NCBI GenBank assembly: GCA_948474755.1
Contig: CAOLHI010001848.1
Location: 1 to 64,000 of the forward strand
Length of the DNA: 64,000 nucleotides
Direction of reading: 5' to 3'
Source of the DNA: Ctenosaura bakeri
Taxonomy: Eukaryota > Chordata > Lepidosauria > Squamata > Iguanidae
How positions within the stretch are numbered: position 1 is the first letter of the stretch; every line of letters begins with the position of its first letter. The notes under the pieces were generated by a model. That model was not told the origin of the DNA. It ran no database searches and saw only the letters and a list, made by a program, of their open reading frames with translations. Of the stretch, positions 34,924-47,160 are shown piece by piece. The position numbers and the translations under genes were made by a program.

Positions 34924-35345
34924 GGCTCTTTCCACAGCCTACCTTGTTCCAGCAACATCCATTATGGGTCCTGGCATTGTCTCTGCTGAGAAAAGAATGT
35001 GACAGGAGTGCTCCCCTCTGCACTGGCTGCCTCTGCAAATGAGGAAATGCAATGGCACAGACTCTTCCTTCAGCAGTGCAGCTGGGTACTATCCCAGGCT
35101 GCACTGGGGCAGGAAGTGCAGCCATTCCAGGACCTCTGCACAGCAGGTAAGTGTGGGTAGGTGGCAGGATGGTGATGCAATTGCCTGTCATTGATGGAGA
35201 AAACCAGTCAATGATTTCCTGTGTGATCATGCTGCCTGGGGACGGGAGAAGGATGGGACTAGGACAACGTTGTGTATAACTGTCATCCAGGTCCTGTCCT
35301 TCTCCCATCCCCAATGCAGTATGACAACATCCTGCAAAAAGGGCA
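34924..35345. mobile_element. Harbinger-like non-autonomous DNA transposon
   Basis: Left end GGCTCTTTCCACAG, right end TGCAAAAAGGGCA (a decayed inverse), with TTA outside both (34921-34923, 35346-35348). The core shares 'cccaggctgcactggggcag' and flanking blocks with the 52.2-kb element, and both are about 421-422 bp, so these two are the same family. The 132-codon minus-strand frame is not supported as a gene. Confidence 0.75.
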
Positions 35346-35348
35346 TTA

Positions 35349-36153
35349 GGTCTATCCAGTTCATTTCTAGTAATGTATGGAGTTTGTGGCTCTAATCTAG
35401 CAAGTACTTTTGCTTTTGTTCAAGTGACTGTATATTTTCCTTGCTATATTGGCTTGTGACATGGTGTGAAGTGAATTTTCCTGCAGTCTGAAAAATCTAA
35501 AATCCCACACTGCATAATTTGATCTTTCTCTTGCCTTTCCTGAGGCTTGTGTCATGTTTCTTTGTGAAGTCTCTTTTCGATTCCTCATCACAGTTTTACA
35601 GTTTCTTTCACTTTAACTCCTTGAAATTTCACTATCAAACCCCCCTTACTAGTCTGCCATCCGTGATGAAAATTTGATTAGTTTGTTCTCACTTTTCTCA
35701 GTCTCTTTTAATTAGAATTTCATAGCCTATCAAAAATATTGTTCAAATACTAAAAGAAACAGAAAGATGTCAAGTAGGAATTGACAGTTAAAGAACTTGC
35801 CAAGTAAATGTTGACACGAAACATACTTTTTACTGTCATACTGTAAACACTGTTTGCCCTCTCTCTAAAAATATCTGAAATTAACAAACTAACCCCACAC
35901 TCAACTCATCTCCAATGAGAGTGAGGTATCACAAGGCACACTGTGAGATGAAAATATTTTTTGATTTTCACAATGTGGGTGGAAGTAAATCCTACAGTTT
36001 CCATTGAACCAAAAATTGCTTCCTATAACTCTGTAGACATTTGCACAATTAACTATGCATAAACTCAGAGCCAATCCACTTCAACGGACAAAATGAAAGT
36101 CTAGTTTAGGGACAGCAAATATTGGCCCAAAGTTAATGGTTGCATGTAAATGA
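35349..36153. other. no recognisable feature
   Basis: AT-rich DNA without clear repeats or coding pattern. Confidence 0.45.
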
Positions 36154-36474
36154 AATCATGTGGCAATGGCATGGTGGCCCTGCACTTCCTCTCCCTTGTC
36201 CATCTCCTTCCTTGGGTTTGGGGGCAATGGGAGGTGGTTTGTGTTGCTGAGAAACTGGGCTGCAACCTGTCCTTAGCTGGCCATTCAGCTGCTGATGGAG
36301 AAGCAAGAAGACCAGAGGGAGATTTTTAAAGAGATGTGTGACCTGATCAGAACTGCTGAGAGGGAAGGTTCTTCCAGACAACAAGCACCTGTGGGGGCAG
36401 ATGTTGAAGAAACATGCAAATACTCAAATCTTTGAAAGTCAAATGAGTAAATGTGGAGAGCAGACTGTAACAAA
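36154..36474 (+). mobile_element. mariner-like repeat, copy 1
   Basis: Parallel to 38227-38567: shared blocks are 'cttcctctcccttgtccatc', 'aacctgtccttagctggcca', 'agcaagaagaccagagggag' and 'gagagggaaggttcttcc'. The right end, 'gtggagagcagactgtaa', resembles the 'cagtcggccctcc' type inverted end of some Tc1/mariner elements. The left end is not found. Confidence 0.6.
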
Positions 36475-38226
36475 AAAAACCCCTGCCAAGTATATAAAAA
36501 AGTTGACTTTCTACTTCAAATTATCTCTCTTCATTTATTTTTTTTATTTGTACTCTGAATTCTAATTATACAACTTTCAATCAAATGCTTCCAAAAATGT
36601 TAAAGAAAGATCAGGGCTAAGTTGAAATGCAATAAAACATAGTGTTAGCACATCATCATATTTAAGGCTATTGAATAAATATAGCAATGGCTAAACATTA
36701 GCAAAGAGTGGCAAATGGACCCAATACTGAGGCAAACATAAAGCTGTGAAAACAAAATCTAGGCCTCTAACTTTATGGGGGGTGGGGGTGGAATTTCAGC
36801 CCTACTTTTTCTCCCCAATACCCAGAGGTCACTCAAAGCTACCTATTTCTTTTAAAAATGAGAGAAAAATTCTGCCAAAATATCTAAATGTCCCTACATC
36901 CTCCAGAAAAACCCTATTGGTCACAGAATATACTGAAATTGTAGAACACTTAATTAGTAGAATTTGTAGAAGATTTAATTTGCAGAAGACTTCCAAACTC
37001 TTCTGGGCTGGGTTTTGGCCAGTGTTTGGCTGAAAATCAAAAGATGTGGCTGATGGTAGGGGTCCTCTTGCCAAAGCTTTCCATACTGTTCTAGATGCTG
37101 TCTTTTTAGGTGTCATGTAAATGACAACAGTAAGAGGCATTCTCACTTTGTCACATTTTTGTAGATGTCACCTGAGATTATACGTGGGGTCACATAGCAT
37201 AAAAGCTCCACATGTAGAGTTAACAATTGATTGTCATTCAACACATGGGTGTTGTAGAAGAATGTTGACAACAGCACACACATTCAGATTTGCAATCATG
37301 TGCACAACCTAATATGCATGTATATTCCATGTTCATTCTAGGGTATCTGCATGCATATCTGTGCATGTCTGCATGCACAATCTGCGTCAACCCTGAACTG
37401 AATCAGACAAAAATGTCCATTTAATTCCACAGGGGAACTTACACATGCGTAAGCTATTAACAGGATTCCAGCCACTGCATTCTTGTAGGAGCTTTGAAAC
37501 AAATTGTCATTGAATTCCATACATCATTTGAATGGAATATGCAAACAGCTTAGTATTTTGCCTCTTTGAAATATAGACCAGGCAGAATGAAGGACGATAT
37601 TTAATGAAACAGAAATGCTTCCTGCTCTGAAAGCAGGATAAAGGGCACATCATTTACTGTGTTTCTGCCAAGCTTGGTAATCTGCTTTCCCCATGATAGG
37701 AATTTTGGACTCGTTTGGTTAGAGAAAGAAATAACAACAGAAGCTCATCACTGAACCACTCCTTATCTTTCTTTAGGTGTTATTTTTTGAAGGACTGTGG
37801 ATTCTATGCATTTTAAGAGAGAGAAGGATTGGAAGTGGTATCCATTGGGCTTTGCATCTATTAGAGAAAGAGGTAGGATGTATTAGTGATTGGAAAAATT
37901 CTTTTTTGGACTACTGGTCCCAAAATCACCAAGCTAGCATGGCTACTGCACAGCCACTCCCTGCACTAGCTGAGGAATATTGAAATGGTTGTATCAGATG
38001 GTAATATTGAGGGATATAACATAGAACTGATAAGGAAGGCCAAATGCCTAGAATACTGAATAGATGTATGAAGTAAAGTTGGTTTCACATTTGCTGACAT
38101 TAGGGACACAGGACTCTCACAAAAGTTGAAAAGCCACAAATATAAAAATGTGTGAGTGTGTTTGTGAGAAGAAGGCTAAGGCATTGTGGGGAGAGCACTC
38201 AGGATCCAAACCAGGTCAGGGAAAGC
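36475..38226. other. unannotated DNA
   Basis: Includes a MITE-like scrap at 37903-37945 ('ggactactggtcccaaaatc'). Frames at 36746-37033 and 36829-37146 overlap on opposite strands and lack domains. Nothing else recognised. Confidence 0.45.
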
Positions 38227-38567
38227 AGAGAGAAAAGTGGGAGTTGGCATGATGACCTTATACTTCCTCTCTCTCTCCCATCTCCTTCCTTTGGTGTGGG
38301 GAGGGGACATCAGGAGAGAATTTATCGTGTTGAGACATTGGGGTGCAAGCTGTCCTTAGCCTGCCAGGCAGCAACTGGTAGAGGAGGAAGAAGACCAGAA
38401 GTGGGTTATTAAAGAGTTTCCTTTAAAAAAGGTATCCTGATTGAAGCCACAGAGAGGGAATATTTGCCCAGAAAAGAAGGCCTTGAGGTGGGGGAAGCAG
38501 GGGTTGGAGAAACTTGCATATAATCAAATCTGTGAAAATCAAACCTGCAAGTATGGAGGGCTGATTG
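38227..38567 (+). mobile_element. mariner-like repeat, copy 2
   Basis: Second, same-orientation copy of the repeat at 36154. It ends 'caaatctgtgaaaatcaaac' and 'tatggagggctgattgta', closer to the family end than copy 1. Diverged from copy 1 by many substitutions and indels, so more likely an independent insertion than a recent local duplication. Confidence 0.6.
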
Positions 38568-39213
38568 TATATTGTATTCACAGTGAATGCCAGGTAGAGT
38601 TTCTATCAATAAAATTATCAATTTCACAGTCCCATTTCTGTTCACATTTGGCACAAGCCCCACACAAAATCTGGAAACCTAAGTTGAATATTCTGGCACA
38701 ACCTGGTTGTGAATCTTTTTGTTTCAGATATAACAAGAAAAGTGGAAAGTCAAAGCAGCTATTGAGCTTCTGCATGAAAGCTTTACATTGATAAATCTGG
38801 TATCATGAAAAATCAAATAGTTACTCTCTGAATTGACTGGATGTCCTCCAAGTTCACTTTCTTGTAGGTATCAAGGGTAGCACTACTACAAGGCAGAGGG
38901 AGAAAGCTGATTCAGACATCAGATCTGAAGTGTCATAAAAAGGATGCAAATTATTATTAATTACTAACTTATTACTCTATTTTTAATTTCAGGAAATGAG
39001 AAGAGGTGCTTGTGAGATTTCCTGCCCCAGATACCAAAGTAGCGTGGTTGACCTTGGGCACTATGTTCTGTAACTATGAAGGGAAGGGTGCCATTTTGTT
39101 GCTCCACCTCAGGCTGCCATTGCTGGATACTGTACAGTCTGGTGCTTTCTTTCCAGTGGGATTCAGATCACAAGAATATAGAATGAGCACTTCTGGATCA
39201 GGCCAAAAATGGG
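38568..39213. other. no recognisable feature
   Basis: Short frames on both strands (38441-38791, 38409-38663, 39006-39257) show no domain. Confidence 0.45.
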
Positions 39214-39216
39214 TCC

Positions 39217-39440
39217 AGATTGGGGCCCTTTCATACTATGCAATTGTAGCACTATGATTCCACTTTAAATGTTATGGTAGCATCTTATTGACTCCTAGGT
39301 CTTGAAGTTTATGGAGCATTACTTAGAATTCTCAGCTGGAGAGCTATAGTGTCTTATGAAACTACAAATCCCAGGAATCCATAGGATATGGCCATAGCAA
39401 TTAAAATGGTATCATAGTGCTAAAACAGTGTTGAATTTTG
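39217..39440 (+). mobile_element. palindromic MITE, nearly full length
   Basis: Left end GGGGCCCTTTCATACTATGC, then 'tgtagcactatgattccac', an inner 'acttagaattctcagctgga' block, and the mirrored arm 'aaaatggtatcatagtgct'. The far right terminus is eroded. The internal arms pair over most of their length. Related to the copy at 27.2 kb, and more distantly to 4.8 kb. Confidence 0.7.
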
Positions 39441-40169
39441 TATTATATGAAAAGGGGTGTGCAATTTCTAGAGCTACACCTGGCTCTTAAGAAACTTCAG
39501 ATACCCTAAAAACCAGGTCCCTCTCTTGAAAATATAGCAAAATGGCCAAAAACATCCCCTAGAGGTCATGGGGACTAGGATGGGCCTGGGGGACACATGT
39601 AGTCTTTAGGATGCATTTGGTCCATCCTTGATCTAGACCAGCAGCCTGATTCTGGCCAACCAAACGCTTCTGTGACCTGAAGTCTGCAAGCAATAGAAGG
39701 CAATAGTCATCTTCATGTTTGCTTCTCAGAAATTGCCATTCAGTGAAATAGTGCTTGCACTCACTGTTTTCTTTTTTCACTACAGTTCCCACATTACTCC
39801 AACCAGCATGGTCAATGGCCATATTGGTTTAGGGATTCAAGTTACTATAATCCGTAAGAATAACTTTTCCATGCATGTTGGTTTCTATGCATTTATGTAA
39901 GCATTATATAACTGTTCAGATTGCTGAAGGGGAATGAGCAAAAAATCATTCATTTGATCTCTGGACAAAGCAAAGTACCTTACAAATAGCATTCTGGGAG
40001 AGGGGAGAGAACAGATAGTAAAACCATAAGCTTTCACACTGTCCTCTTCATAGTCAGCATTGTTAACAGAAGGTAGAGATGGAAAGAATAGTCAAAAATA
40101 TTCTAAAAATGGTCAAAATATGTTTCTTCAGCATTGGGAAATCTGATGAGAATCTTTGCAGTTCAGGAC
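39441..40169. other. no gene; MITE scrap
   Basis: A scrap at 39786-39826 ('cacattactccaaccagcat', 'ggtcaatggccata') belongs to a common palindromic repeat type. No coding feature. Confidence 0.4.
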
Positions 40170-40365
40170 TTATTCAATGCAAAATTCTCACACAGGCTTT
40201 TTGTGCAAAAAACAGTGTTTTCTGTGAGAGGAACTGTAGTTTCTGTGGAGAAAATGGCATTCTTTGCCCATAAAAATGATATTTCTGCATAGAAATAGTA
40301 TTTTCTGCACAGAAACTGTTGGTTTTTTGCACAGAAATATCATGTGTGAATTTTGTGCAGAATAA
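40170..40365. mobile_element. palindromic element with iterated TTTCTGYRCAGAAA-like motif, copy A
   Basis: The ends are inverted: 'ttattcaatgcaaaattctc' at the left and the complement of 'ttattctgcacaaaattcac' at the right. Between them a motif of the type 'tttctg..cagaaa' recurs about every 20-25 bases in both orientations (40219-40340), each itself nearly palindromic. No coding capacity. A second copy lies at 55287-55462. Confidence 0.6.
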
Positions 40366-41559
40366 GCCTCAAACTGCAAATAGTCTTGAAAAACTGCAAA
40401 TTTTGATTTTTTTTTCATTGCAGGAAGAAATTACTAAAATTACTCATTTCTTCCTTTGAAAATGAGATTAGCAAAGAATTAGGTCCCCGGGATAAGAAAT
40501 TCTACCAAAATCCTCCTTTGTATTATGCAAGGGGAAGAGTGCCCAATGCCATTCAGGCTCATCCATATAGCATTAAATCATAATTTAGCTTTATATGAAG
40601 ATTGTCCCATTGTTTTATTGACGCTGCTTCTTGACCCAGATTACTGTTTTTAAAAGCTTTCTCCAGGTTTGTTAAGGAGGGAATAGACAAACAGAAAGTA
40701 GTCCATCAAATGAAAGCATATGCTATACCTTAGACTGATAGAGATTTTAATTATGAAAGCTATATTTTTTCTTTAAAAGGAATTGAATTAATCTTAACAG
40801 TCTTGCAGTAAAAAAAAACATTGTGACATTATAACTGCCAGAACTATTCAAATTGAAGTAATTTTGCCACATAAAAAATTCAAATAAAGAAGTTCGGGAA
40901 CATGCATCAATGATGAAAATGTATTCTATCTCTTGGGATGGGTTTATTCAACTATGTCTTATACCTTTAGTTCATCAGTGTTTGCACTTGGATTATAACA
41001 CAGAATGTCAAAATAAATTAGAAAGAATCTGATGTGGTGGGAGCAAGTATTCATGTAATCAGACAATTAGATATTTGAACAATACTGTGACATCTTTAAA
41101 AATGCCCTAGGCTTCAAGATGATTCCTCCATGATCATCACAGATTAAGAGGTATAGATACTTTTAAGTTACCCAAATGAAAAATGGAAATACTTGCAGCA
41201 CAAGTATGGAATCTAAAGCTTTCTATCCAGGGTCAAATTAACTGTTATATATGATATATAGCAGAGCCATAGCAACATGGAATTTGCTGCTATGGAATAA
41301 TTATTTGAATTGAGAATTATTTAAATTGAGAATATGGGACACCCCAAATGGCATTTTTTTCCCAATCCAGTGAGGTCAGGAAGAGTGGGGATGTGCTTAC
41401 AATAGGCTGCCCTCCAAACATTTGACATGTCAAAAAATAGGATCAAATTATATTCCAAATACTGCTGGGGTCTGAGAACTACTGACATCTATTCTTTTTA
41501 GTTCTTTAGGACCAGATTAGCAAGGTAAGTGGCACATGGACGCAAGTCTTTCCTGGATA
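40366..41559. other. no recognisable feature
   Basis: AT-rich interval; nothing recognised before the L2 relic. Confidence 0.45.
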
Positions 41560-41852
41560 AGGATAGCTTATTCCTGTGCACTGTGCACTGATAATTTTCT
41601 GATTAGACTACTGCAATGAACTGTATATGGGGCTGCCCTTGAAGATGAATCATAAACTGAAGCTAGTTCAAAATGCAACAGTTAGACTGCTTACAGAAAC
41701 TCCATTCAGAAAGCTTATAACACCAGTTCTGAAGGAATAGCACTGGCTGCAAATTCACTTCTAGTCTGAATTCAAGGTGTTGGTAATAACTTTTAAAGCC
41801 CTAAATAGCTTGAGTATTTAATACTTGAGGGAGTGCCTGTCTCTCTATATGT

Positions 41853-42434
41853 GTCGGGGCCTCCGCGGCTCCGGATGCAGCGCCCGAGGAGGAGGACGAC
41901 CCGGTCTCTTTGCGAGTAGCGGCGGAGGCCTCCGGTGCCGGGAACAGCCGCCCGGACGCCATCGAGGCTACTGCTGCCGCGGAGGAGGCCGCGGATCCAC
42001 CCTCGGTTTCGGGCGGCCATTCCGAGCCCACCTGCACTGCCGCCGCTGAGGACGAGGGCGGGGAGGCCTCCGCCGCCGCGGAAGGCCGCCCGAACCTCGC
42101 CTGCCCTGCCACCGCCACAGAGCTTACCTGGGAGGCTGACGCCACCGCCGAGGATGCCGCCGGAGCCGTCGCCGCGGAAGGGAGTCGCCCGGAGGACGCT
42201 GGAGCCACCGACACTGGAGGAGGCCGACCAGGTGTGCGCTCGGGGTGGGCAGGGCCCAGGCGCCACTCTGGGCCACCGCCCACCCGCGGGCCCGATCCGG
42301 AGGAGCCCGTCGGCCTCCCTCCCACGTTCCCACAGTGGCGGCAAGCCAAGGAGGCTGCCCGCCGTTCCTGCCGGCTGCTGGAGCGTCGGCTGCAGGCTGA
42401 GGGCTCGCAGCTGGCTGAGGACGCACAGCTGTGA
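41853..42434 (+). other. open reading frame across the U3 part of the LTR
   Basis: A frame open from the first bases of the insertion to a stop at 42434 (193 residues, no ATG until 41910). It is rich in Ala, Glu, Pro and Gly with a more ordinary basic end (QWRQAKEAARRSCRLLERRL). It could be the tail of a polyprotein that runs into the 3' LTR in the full element, or chance in GC-rich DNA: the opposite strand is also open for 256 codons. No domain recognised. Confidence 0.3.
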
Positions 42435-42497
42435 GCCCGGCTAACGGCTCCCAGCTGCGCAGCCACCCCCGGATTGGCCGGAGCCAGCACCAGGCTC

Positions 42498-42506
42498 CTA
42501 TTTAGA
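42498..42506 (+). promoter_or_regulatory. TATA-like box in the GC-rich LTR
   Basis: CTATTTAGA is the only AT-rich core in its GC-rich surroundings and sits about two thirds along the LTR, as expected for the U3/R border. Confidence 0.4.
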
Positions 42507-43245
42507 TCCCAGGATGAGCTGAGTCCAGCACGGAGCAACAACCAACGGCTCTCTGTGAGTTGCCCATCCATGCTGCCTCGTTCCTGCCGAGACTCTGCTC
42601 GGAAGCCTTGCCAGCCAGCTTAACTCTTCATTGCCCGGGTGAGGAAAACCCTTTCTTTTTGTTGCTGTCTTTTGCCTGAAGTAAGGCTTGCTTAAGTTTG
42701 CTGCTGGACTGCTTTGGTTTGCTGCTACTTCGCTGGCAGAGGCTTCCGAGACGCCAGCCTCGGCCCGAGCTAGACCCGAGCCTGCCCGGCCCCGCCCAGC
42801 CGCCGACAATATATGTGCCCAAGGATAGAGGTATATTGGAGGGGCCCTCCTCTGTGTCTTACCAATAGGGGAAATACTTTGTGGGAAGGCTTTCTTCTCT
42901 GGGCCTTCTCTGTAGTGGCACCTTAGTTGTGGAAAGCCGTCCCATTAGAGGCCTGATTGGAGCCAACATTATTATCATTTGAGTGCCAAATCAAAAGCTG
43001 GGTTTTTATTAATGCCTTCACTCCAAATTGATTTTATTCAGGCTGTCCATCTGCTATGGTTGCCCTATTTTAAATTATTTTGGTTTTAAATGGACATCTT
43101 TTTAACTGATAAATGATTTAATGTATTTCAGCCATTTAAAATCATTGTTACTATATGTTATTTTAAATTTATTTTATCATGAGCCACCTGGAGATCTTAA
43201 AATATACAGCAGGACATAAATATTTTAACAGTAAATAAATAAAAT

Positions 43246-45290
43246 AGGTGATGCATGGCTATGTTAGGCCTTCCCCAAATCTCAGAAGAGGAGGACCTCT
43301 CACAAGAGGACCTGTGAGATTAGAGATCTTGCTGGAGCCTGGAATTCTCACAAGAGACCCTGCTCTCATGAGATTTGAACCAGGGGTTACATAGGCCTGC
43401 TTCACATATACTAGCTAGTCTTAAGCTGGCCCGGTAGCTGGCAGTGCTGTTCCACATTGCAATGTGGAAAACCTTGTAATTCTAGTTTTAGGTCACACTG
43501 TGGGGAGCTATTTGCATATGCCTACCTTAGTTGCTAAACTGTACTGTGTATGTTCTCACCTGTCTAGAATGAGAACAGTCTGATATTGTAGAGCTTGATC
43601 TCATCCTGAACTAGCTTTATATGTCCTTGTTGACACTGCCATGGAGTCAGGTCCAAATGGCTAGTTGGCATTATGATGTCCTCAGGTTTACAGATTGGTC
43701 CTTTATTGGTTGGAATTATTAAGATGAAGAAGACAAACAGTCAGTTGTTGAAATAAAATACCAGCAGGGCAATATATAATATATAAAAATAACAATGGAA
43801 GTAGAAAAACTTTCAGGATGTCTCATGTGTTGCATAGCCTCCACAATTTCACAGATGAAAACTGTGACACATGTGGACAAACAACATTAGAGTTTGGTCA
43901 GGAAGATGAAAGTTATGAATGAGGAAAAACAGACAAGCTAGGAGAGGCTGCAGCAGTTTACCTTTCTCTGAGTATAAAGGGAAGGGCAAAATTCTTCCCC
44001 CCTCCTGTCTTCTCCCTCCTGTTGAGTTAATTGAATGTGAATTTTGTTTTTGTACTTTGAAATCAGTTTGCAGCAAAAGAAGTGAGCTGAAGACAAAGGG
44101 TAAAAGTGGGAGGAGGAAAGAGAAACTGGGACATTTTAAAAACAGCTGTCAAAGTGGGATGATAGAGTATTAACTGGGTCTGTCTGTGTAAGATCGGGCA
44201 GTTGAAGGGTATGGTGTTTCTCAAGATTTTTTTTCTTTCTTTCCCCAAGCCTCATTTTTGATTCTAAACATGTCCACACTGAGAACATTCAGTGTGATCC
44301 TATATAAAACAATTTCCTTGCTCTGATGACCTAGAGAAGATTAAAGTAATTCTGAAACTGTACTCAGTCTAATGTTCATAATTTGCCTATTGCTGTCATT
44401 AAATACATTAATGTTCCCTTGGGCTGAAAAATATGGCTACTTATAAAATCTTATGTAATTAGAAGAAGGGAAATTATCCCACTTAAACCACTTCAGTATT
44501 CTGTATACAATGTACTAAATATTATTTTTGCATTTTTATTATTTGCAATTAACTCATTAGTTTCTATCAAGCATGGAAAACCAATGATGAAAAAATACTG
44601 TAGGACAAGAAAGGTGACTGTAATTCAAGTACACCAGTGTTCTTCAGTTGAAAAAGAAGTATAATCTTGCCTATTGTCGCATGGCTTCTAAAAAAAGAAT
44701 CTCAGCATTGACTGTAAAAGTCCTGTATATGCATGGCTTTACAGTTTGCTCTTTTTATTGTCATCGTTGTCATTACCAATATAATATTCCTTGTTTAGAA
44801 TATTGTTAACTGTCTTGACTGCACAATATTAGTTCTCTATATAATCTTAAGTGCCTAAAACCTATCATGTGCATCAAGTTTGCCTGATTCATCACATACT
44901 GCTAAAACTTGTGGAAATGGGCTCCAAATGCTCAGACTGGGAAAAAGTTACTTTTCTGGTTGACAGAAAACTAGTCAGCTGAGCTAAGACCATGCTTATC
45001 AGAAAATTCTGGTAAGGAACAGTCTTGAACAATTCTGCAGCAGAGATTGGGGTATGATCTGTGTTTCAGTCAATTTTTCAGGCAGCTAGTAGAAGTTAGT
45101 CTACTAAGTCTGCATACAGCCACAACTATTAAATGACTACACCATTAGAGGACAAAAAAGAAAACAAATTTGGTTATGTGAGATCCATTCTTTTATTTAC
45201 AGGGCTGAAACCTGGCATTCAAATAGGCTTTAGAGCCATGATCAAATTGTGTCCTGAAAGCAGAGTATATTAGCCTGCTTTGCTTTCTGT
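43246..45290. other. no recognisable feature
   Basis: Frames on opposite strands at 43849-44248 overlap and lack domains. A T-rich run lies near 44225-44243. Nothing else recognised. Confidence 0.45.
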
Positions 45291-45298
45291 CAACTGAC

Positions 45299-45535
45299 CA
45301 GTTGTGTAGGAACGGGGAGGCGGGAGGAGCACTTTGCCCTGGGTGGCAACTTTTTGGGGGCATCCCCGCTCATAGCCATGCCCCTGCATGCCCCTGCATG
45401 CCCTGGCCATGCCCCCATGCACTGTGGCCACACCCCACATACCACGGCCACACACCCCACACTACAGCCATGCCCTCACACACCGTAGTCCTGCCCCCTC
45501 CCCCTCCCCTCCCCATACTCCAAGCTCCGCCACTG
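45299..45535. mobile_element. hAT-type MITE with 8-bp target-site duplication
   Basis: Starts CAGTTGTGTAGG and, read inward from the other end, CAGTGGCGGAGC. These are matching terminal inverted repeats beginning CAG, as in hAT elements. The flanks are exact 8-bp copies, CAACTGAC (45291-45298 and 45536-45543). The GC-rich interior holds irregular tandem 'catgccc(ctg)' and 'ccacacccca' units. No transposase, so non-autonomous. Confidence 0.85.
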
Positions 45536-45543
45536 CAACTGAC

Positions 45544-47150
45544 CACAATTGTTAATATTTTAGAAATGTCTTTGTTGATTATGTAAATGCCTGTGTTCTA
45601 GTTCAGAGCAAATCTGCAATACTTTGATCACCATGTTTTTTTCCCTGTGTTGAAGCTGTTCATACTGTATCTTGCACAAAAAATTGTCTTAAAATTAAGG
45701 ATGTTGCAAAAGTTAGAAAACCTCAGAAATCTGATGCATACTGATGAAAGACAGGTGGCAGATCGAGTTTCTCTCTCTCTCTTCTCTGTTATGCTATGCA
45801 AATCAGCATGCTGGGTCATAGAGTCAATAGATGTTGCATATTATCTAATGAGATCAAAATGACCATAGTAAGGTTTTTGGACCCAAAGTGTAAATTAATT
45901 TGGGTATCTTTCAAGCAAACACTTCCTATTTCTGTATGTTTTGTCCTAGAATGCAGAGTTAGGACTCCATTTTGACCAACCTGATATTTAGACGTAGGTT
46001 GATACTTTGGACATTTTTAGGCAAGTTAGGGTTTGATCAGCAAACATCCATGTTGGGGATTTGCTCCAAATTGGAATGGAACTTGGTGTAGAACAAATGT
46101 TGAAGACTGTAAGTGCTACCAGACCTCTGTTTAAATGAAATTGTGAGTGAAATCACCAAGATCAACCCTCTCTCTTTCTCTCTCTCTCTCTCTGTGCATA
46201 CATACACACACACAACACACGTCAATATAGCTGACATAATTTGATTATTATCCCCCACTGCTTCCAAGGGATAGTAGGTTATTCAGAATGGAAAAGGTTA
46301 AGATAACATTTGAGATTTCAAGAATCATCAAATCTGGCTCCAATATTTATATCATATGACTTTGGTAAAACTCTTTTTTTTTAAATAGACAATATTGGAT
46401 CTACTTATAGGCATGCTTAGAATATACTTGTTAAAATAAATGAGGCTAATTAAACACAACTAATTTAATCCACTGAATGCAATGGAACTGCTCTAAGCAT
46501 GACTAATTACATATGAAGTAACTATTTAGTAAAATTTAATAGCTGTAAATAGAAAAGAAATATATTAAAGACCTACCTGTGTTGGTTTTCCAAATGACCT
46601 TCTAGGGTTTTTTTTTTTTTTTTTATTGTGCTACTAAGCGATGGTCTTCACAGGCCTCTAAATGCAGCCCAGTGGAACTTTGGGAAAGATTTTAATACTA
46701 TTTTAAATTTATTGCCACATTTAGAATGTCCTTCAAAATCTTCCTGTTTAACAACCCCCTCCCATTAGCATGAAACACACATACATATACACACTGTTTT
46801 CTTTTGATATAAATAAACATTTTCAACCAGCAGGAGCAACATAGAGGAAGCTTTTCATTTTACTGCAGGCTTTTAATTATTCAGCTGTATGTATTCAGAG
46901 AAGAACAATACCTATAATGAGTCAGAGTTTGTCACGACTCTGCTATTTAAAAAGTAGAGAGACGAGATAGTGGCTATAAATTTTACATATCAGGAAGGGA
47001 AAAGGCAGCCTGGGGATAACAAAGAAGAATCTTGATCTACAGCGAATTTTCAGTTAATGAATGAGTGGGTAGATAGTGCTGATTGTTTTAAATATTTTTA
47101 AATATTAAAAAAGAAAAAAAAACAGGCACTAATACAAATAAGAATTACAA
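45544..47150. other. unannotated DNA with microsatellites
   Basis: (CT)n then (CA)n at about 46169-46217, a long T run at 46608-46624, and a scrap 'ccactgaatgcaatggaac' (46470-46488). No gene pattern seen. Confidence 0.5.
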
Positions 47151-47160
47151 CATGAATATT

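Larger units (their letters stand above)
41852..42808 (+). mobile_element. GC-rich LTR-like insertion (957 bp) in L2
   Basis: Starts TGTCGG and ends CCGACA, a 6-bp inverted TG..CA end as in LTRs. ATATG stands left (41847-41851) and again right (42811-42815) with two extra AT bases, consistent with a 5-bp duplication. The L2 codons L-S-L-Y and V-P-K-D join across it. A TATA-like CTATTTAGA lies at 42498-42506, followed by a T-rich R/U5-like part. Most likely a solo LTR of a Gypsy-type element. GC content is far above the surroundings. Long frames on both strands arise from composition. Confidence 0.72.
41560..43219 (+). mobile_element. L2-type LINE C-terminus and 3' end, split by an LTR-like insertion
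   Basis: Before the insertion it encodes the L2 ORF2 C-terminus in order: [37 protein letters not shown] and WLQIHF..EFKVLVITFKAL, then YLRECLSLY at 41820-41850. After the insertion it resumes at VPKDRG (42814-42832), then the 3' UTR with 'gagccacctggagatctta' and a terminal AAATA-type simple repeat (about 43232-43245). The encoded region is the end of the reverse-transcriptase polypeptide. One stop interrupts it; it is inactive. Confidence 0.85.

Noticed and set aside
41801..42571. 256-codon minus-strand frame and overlapping plus-strand frames up to 174 codons
   Set aside because: They overlap each other on both strands within one GC-rich LTR-like insertion, lack domains, and the minus-strand frame crosses the insertion border into L2.
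41852..42808. CpG-island promoter of a host gene
   Set aside because: The GC-rich block has precise insertion borders inside an L2 coding sequence, so its composition is that of the inserted element.
45270..45586. Proline/histidine-rich short proteins on both strands
   Set aside because: Encoded by irregular C-rich tandem units inside a hAT MITE.
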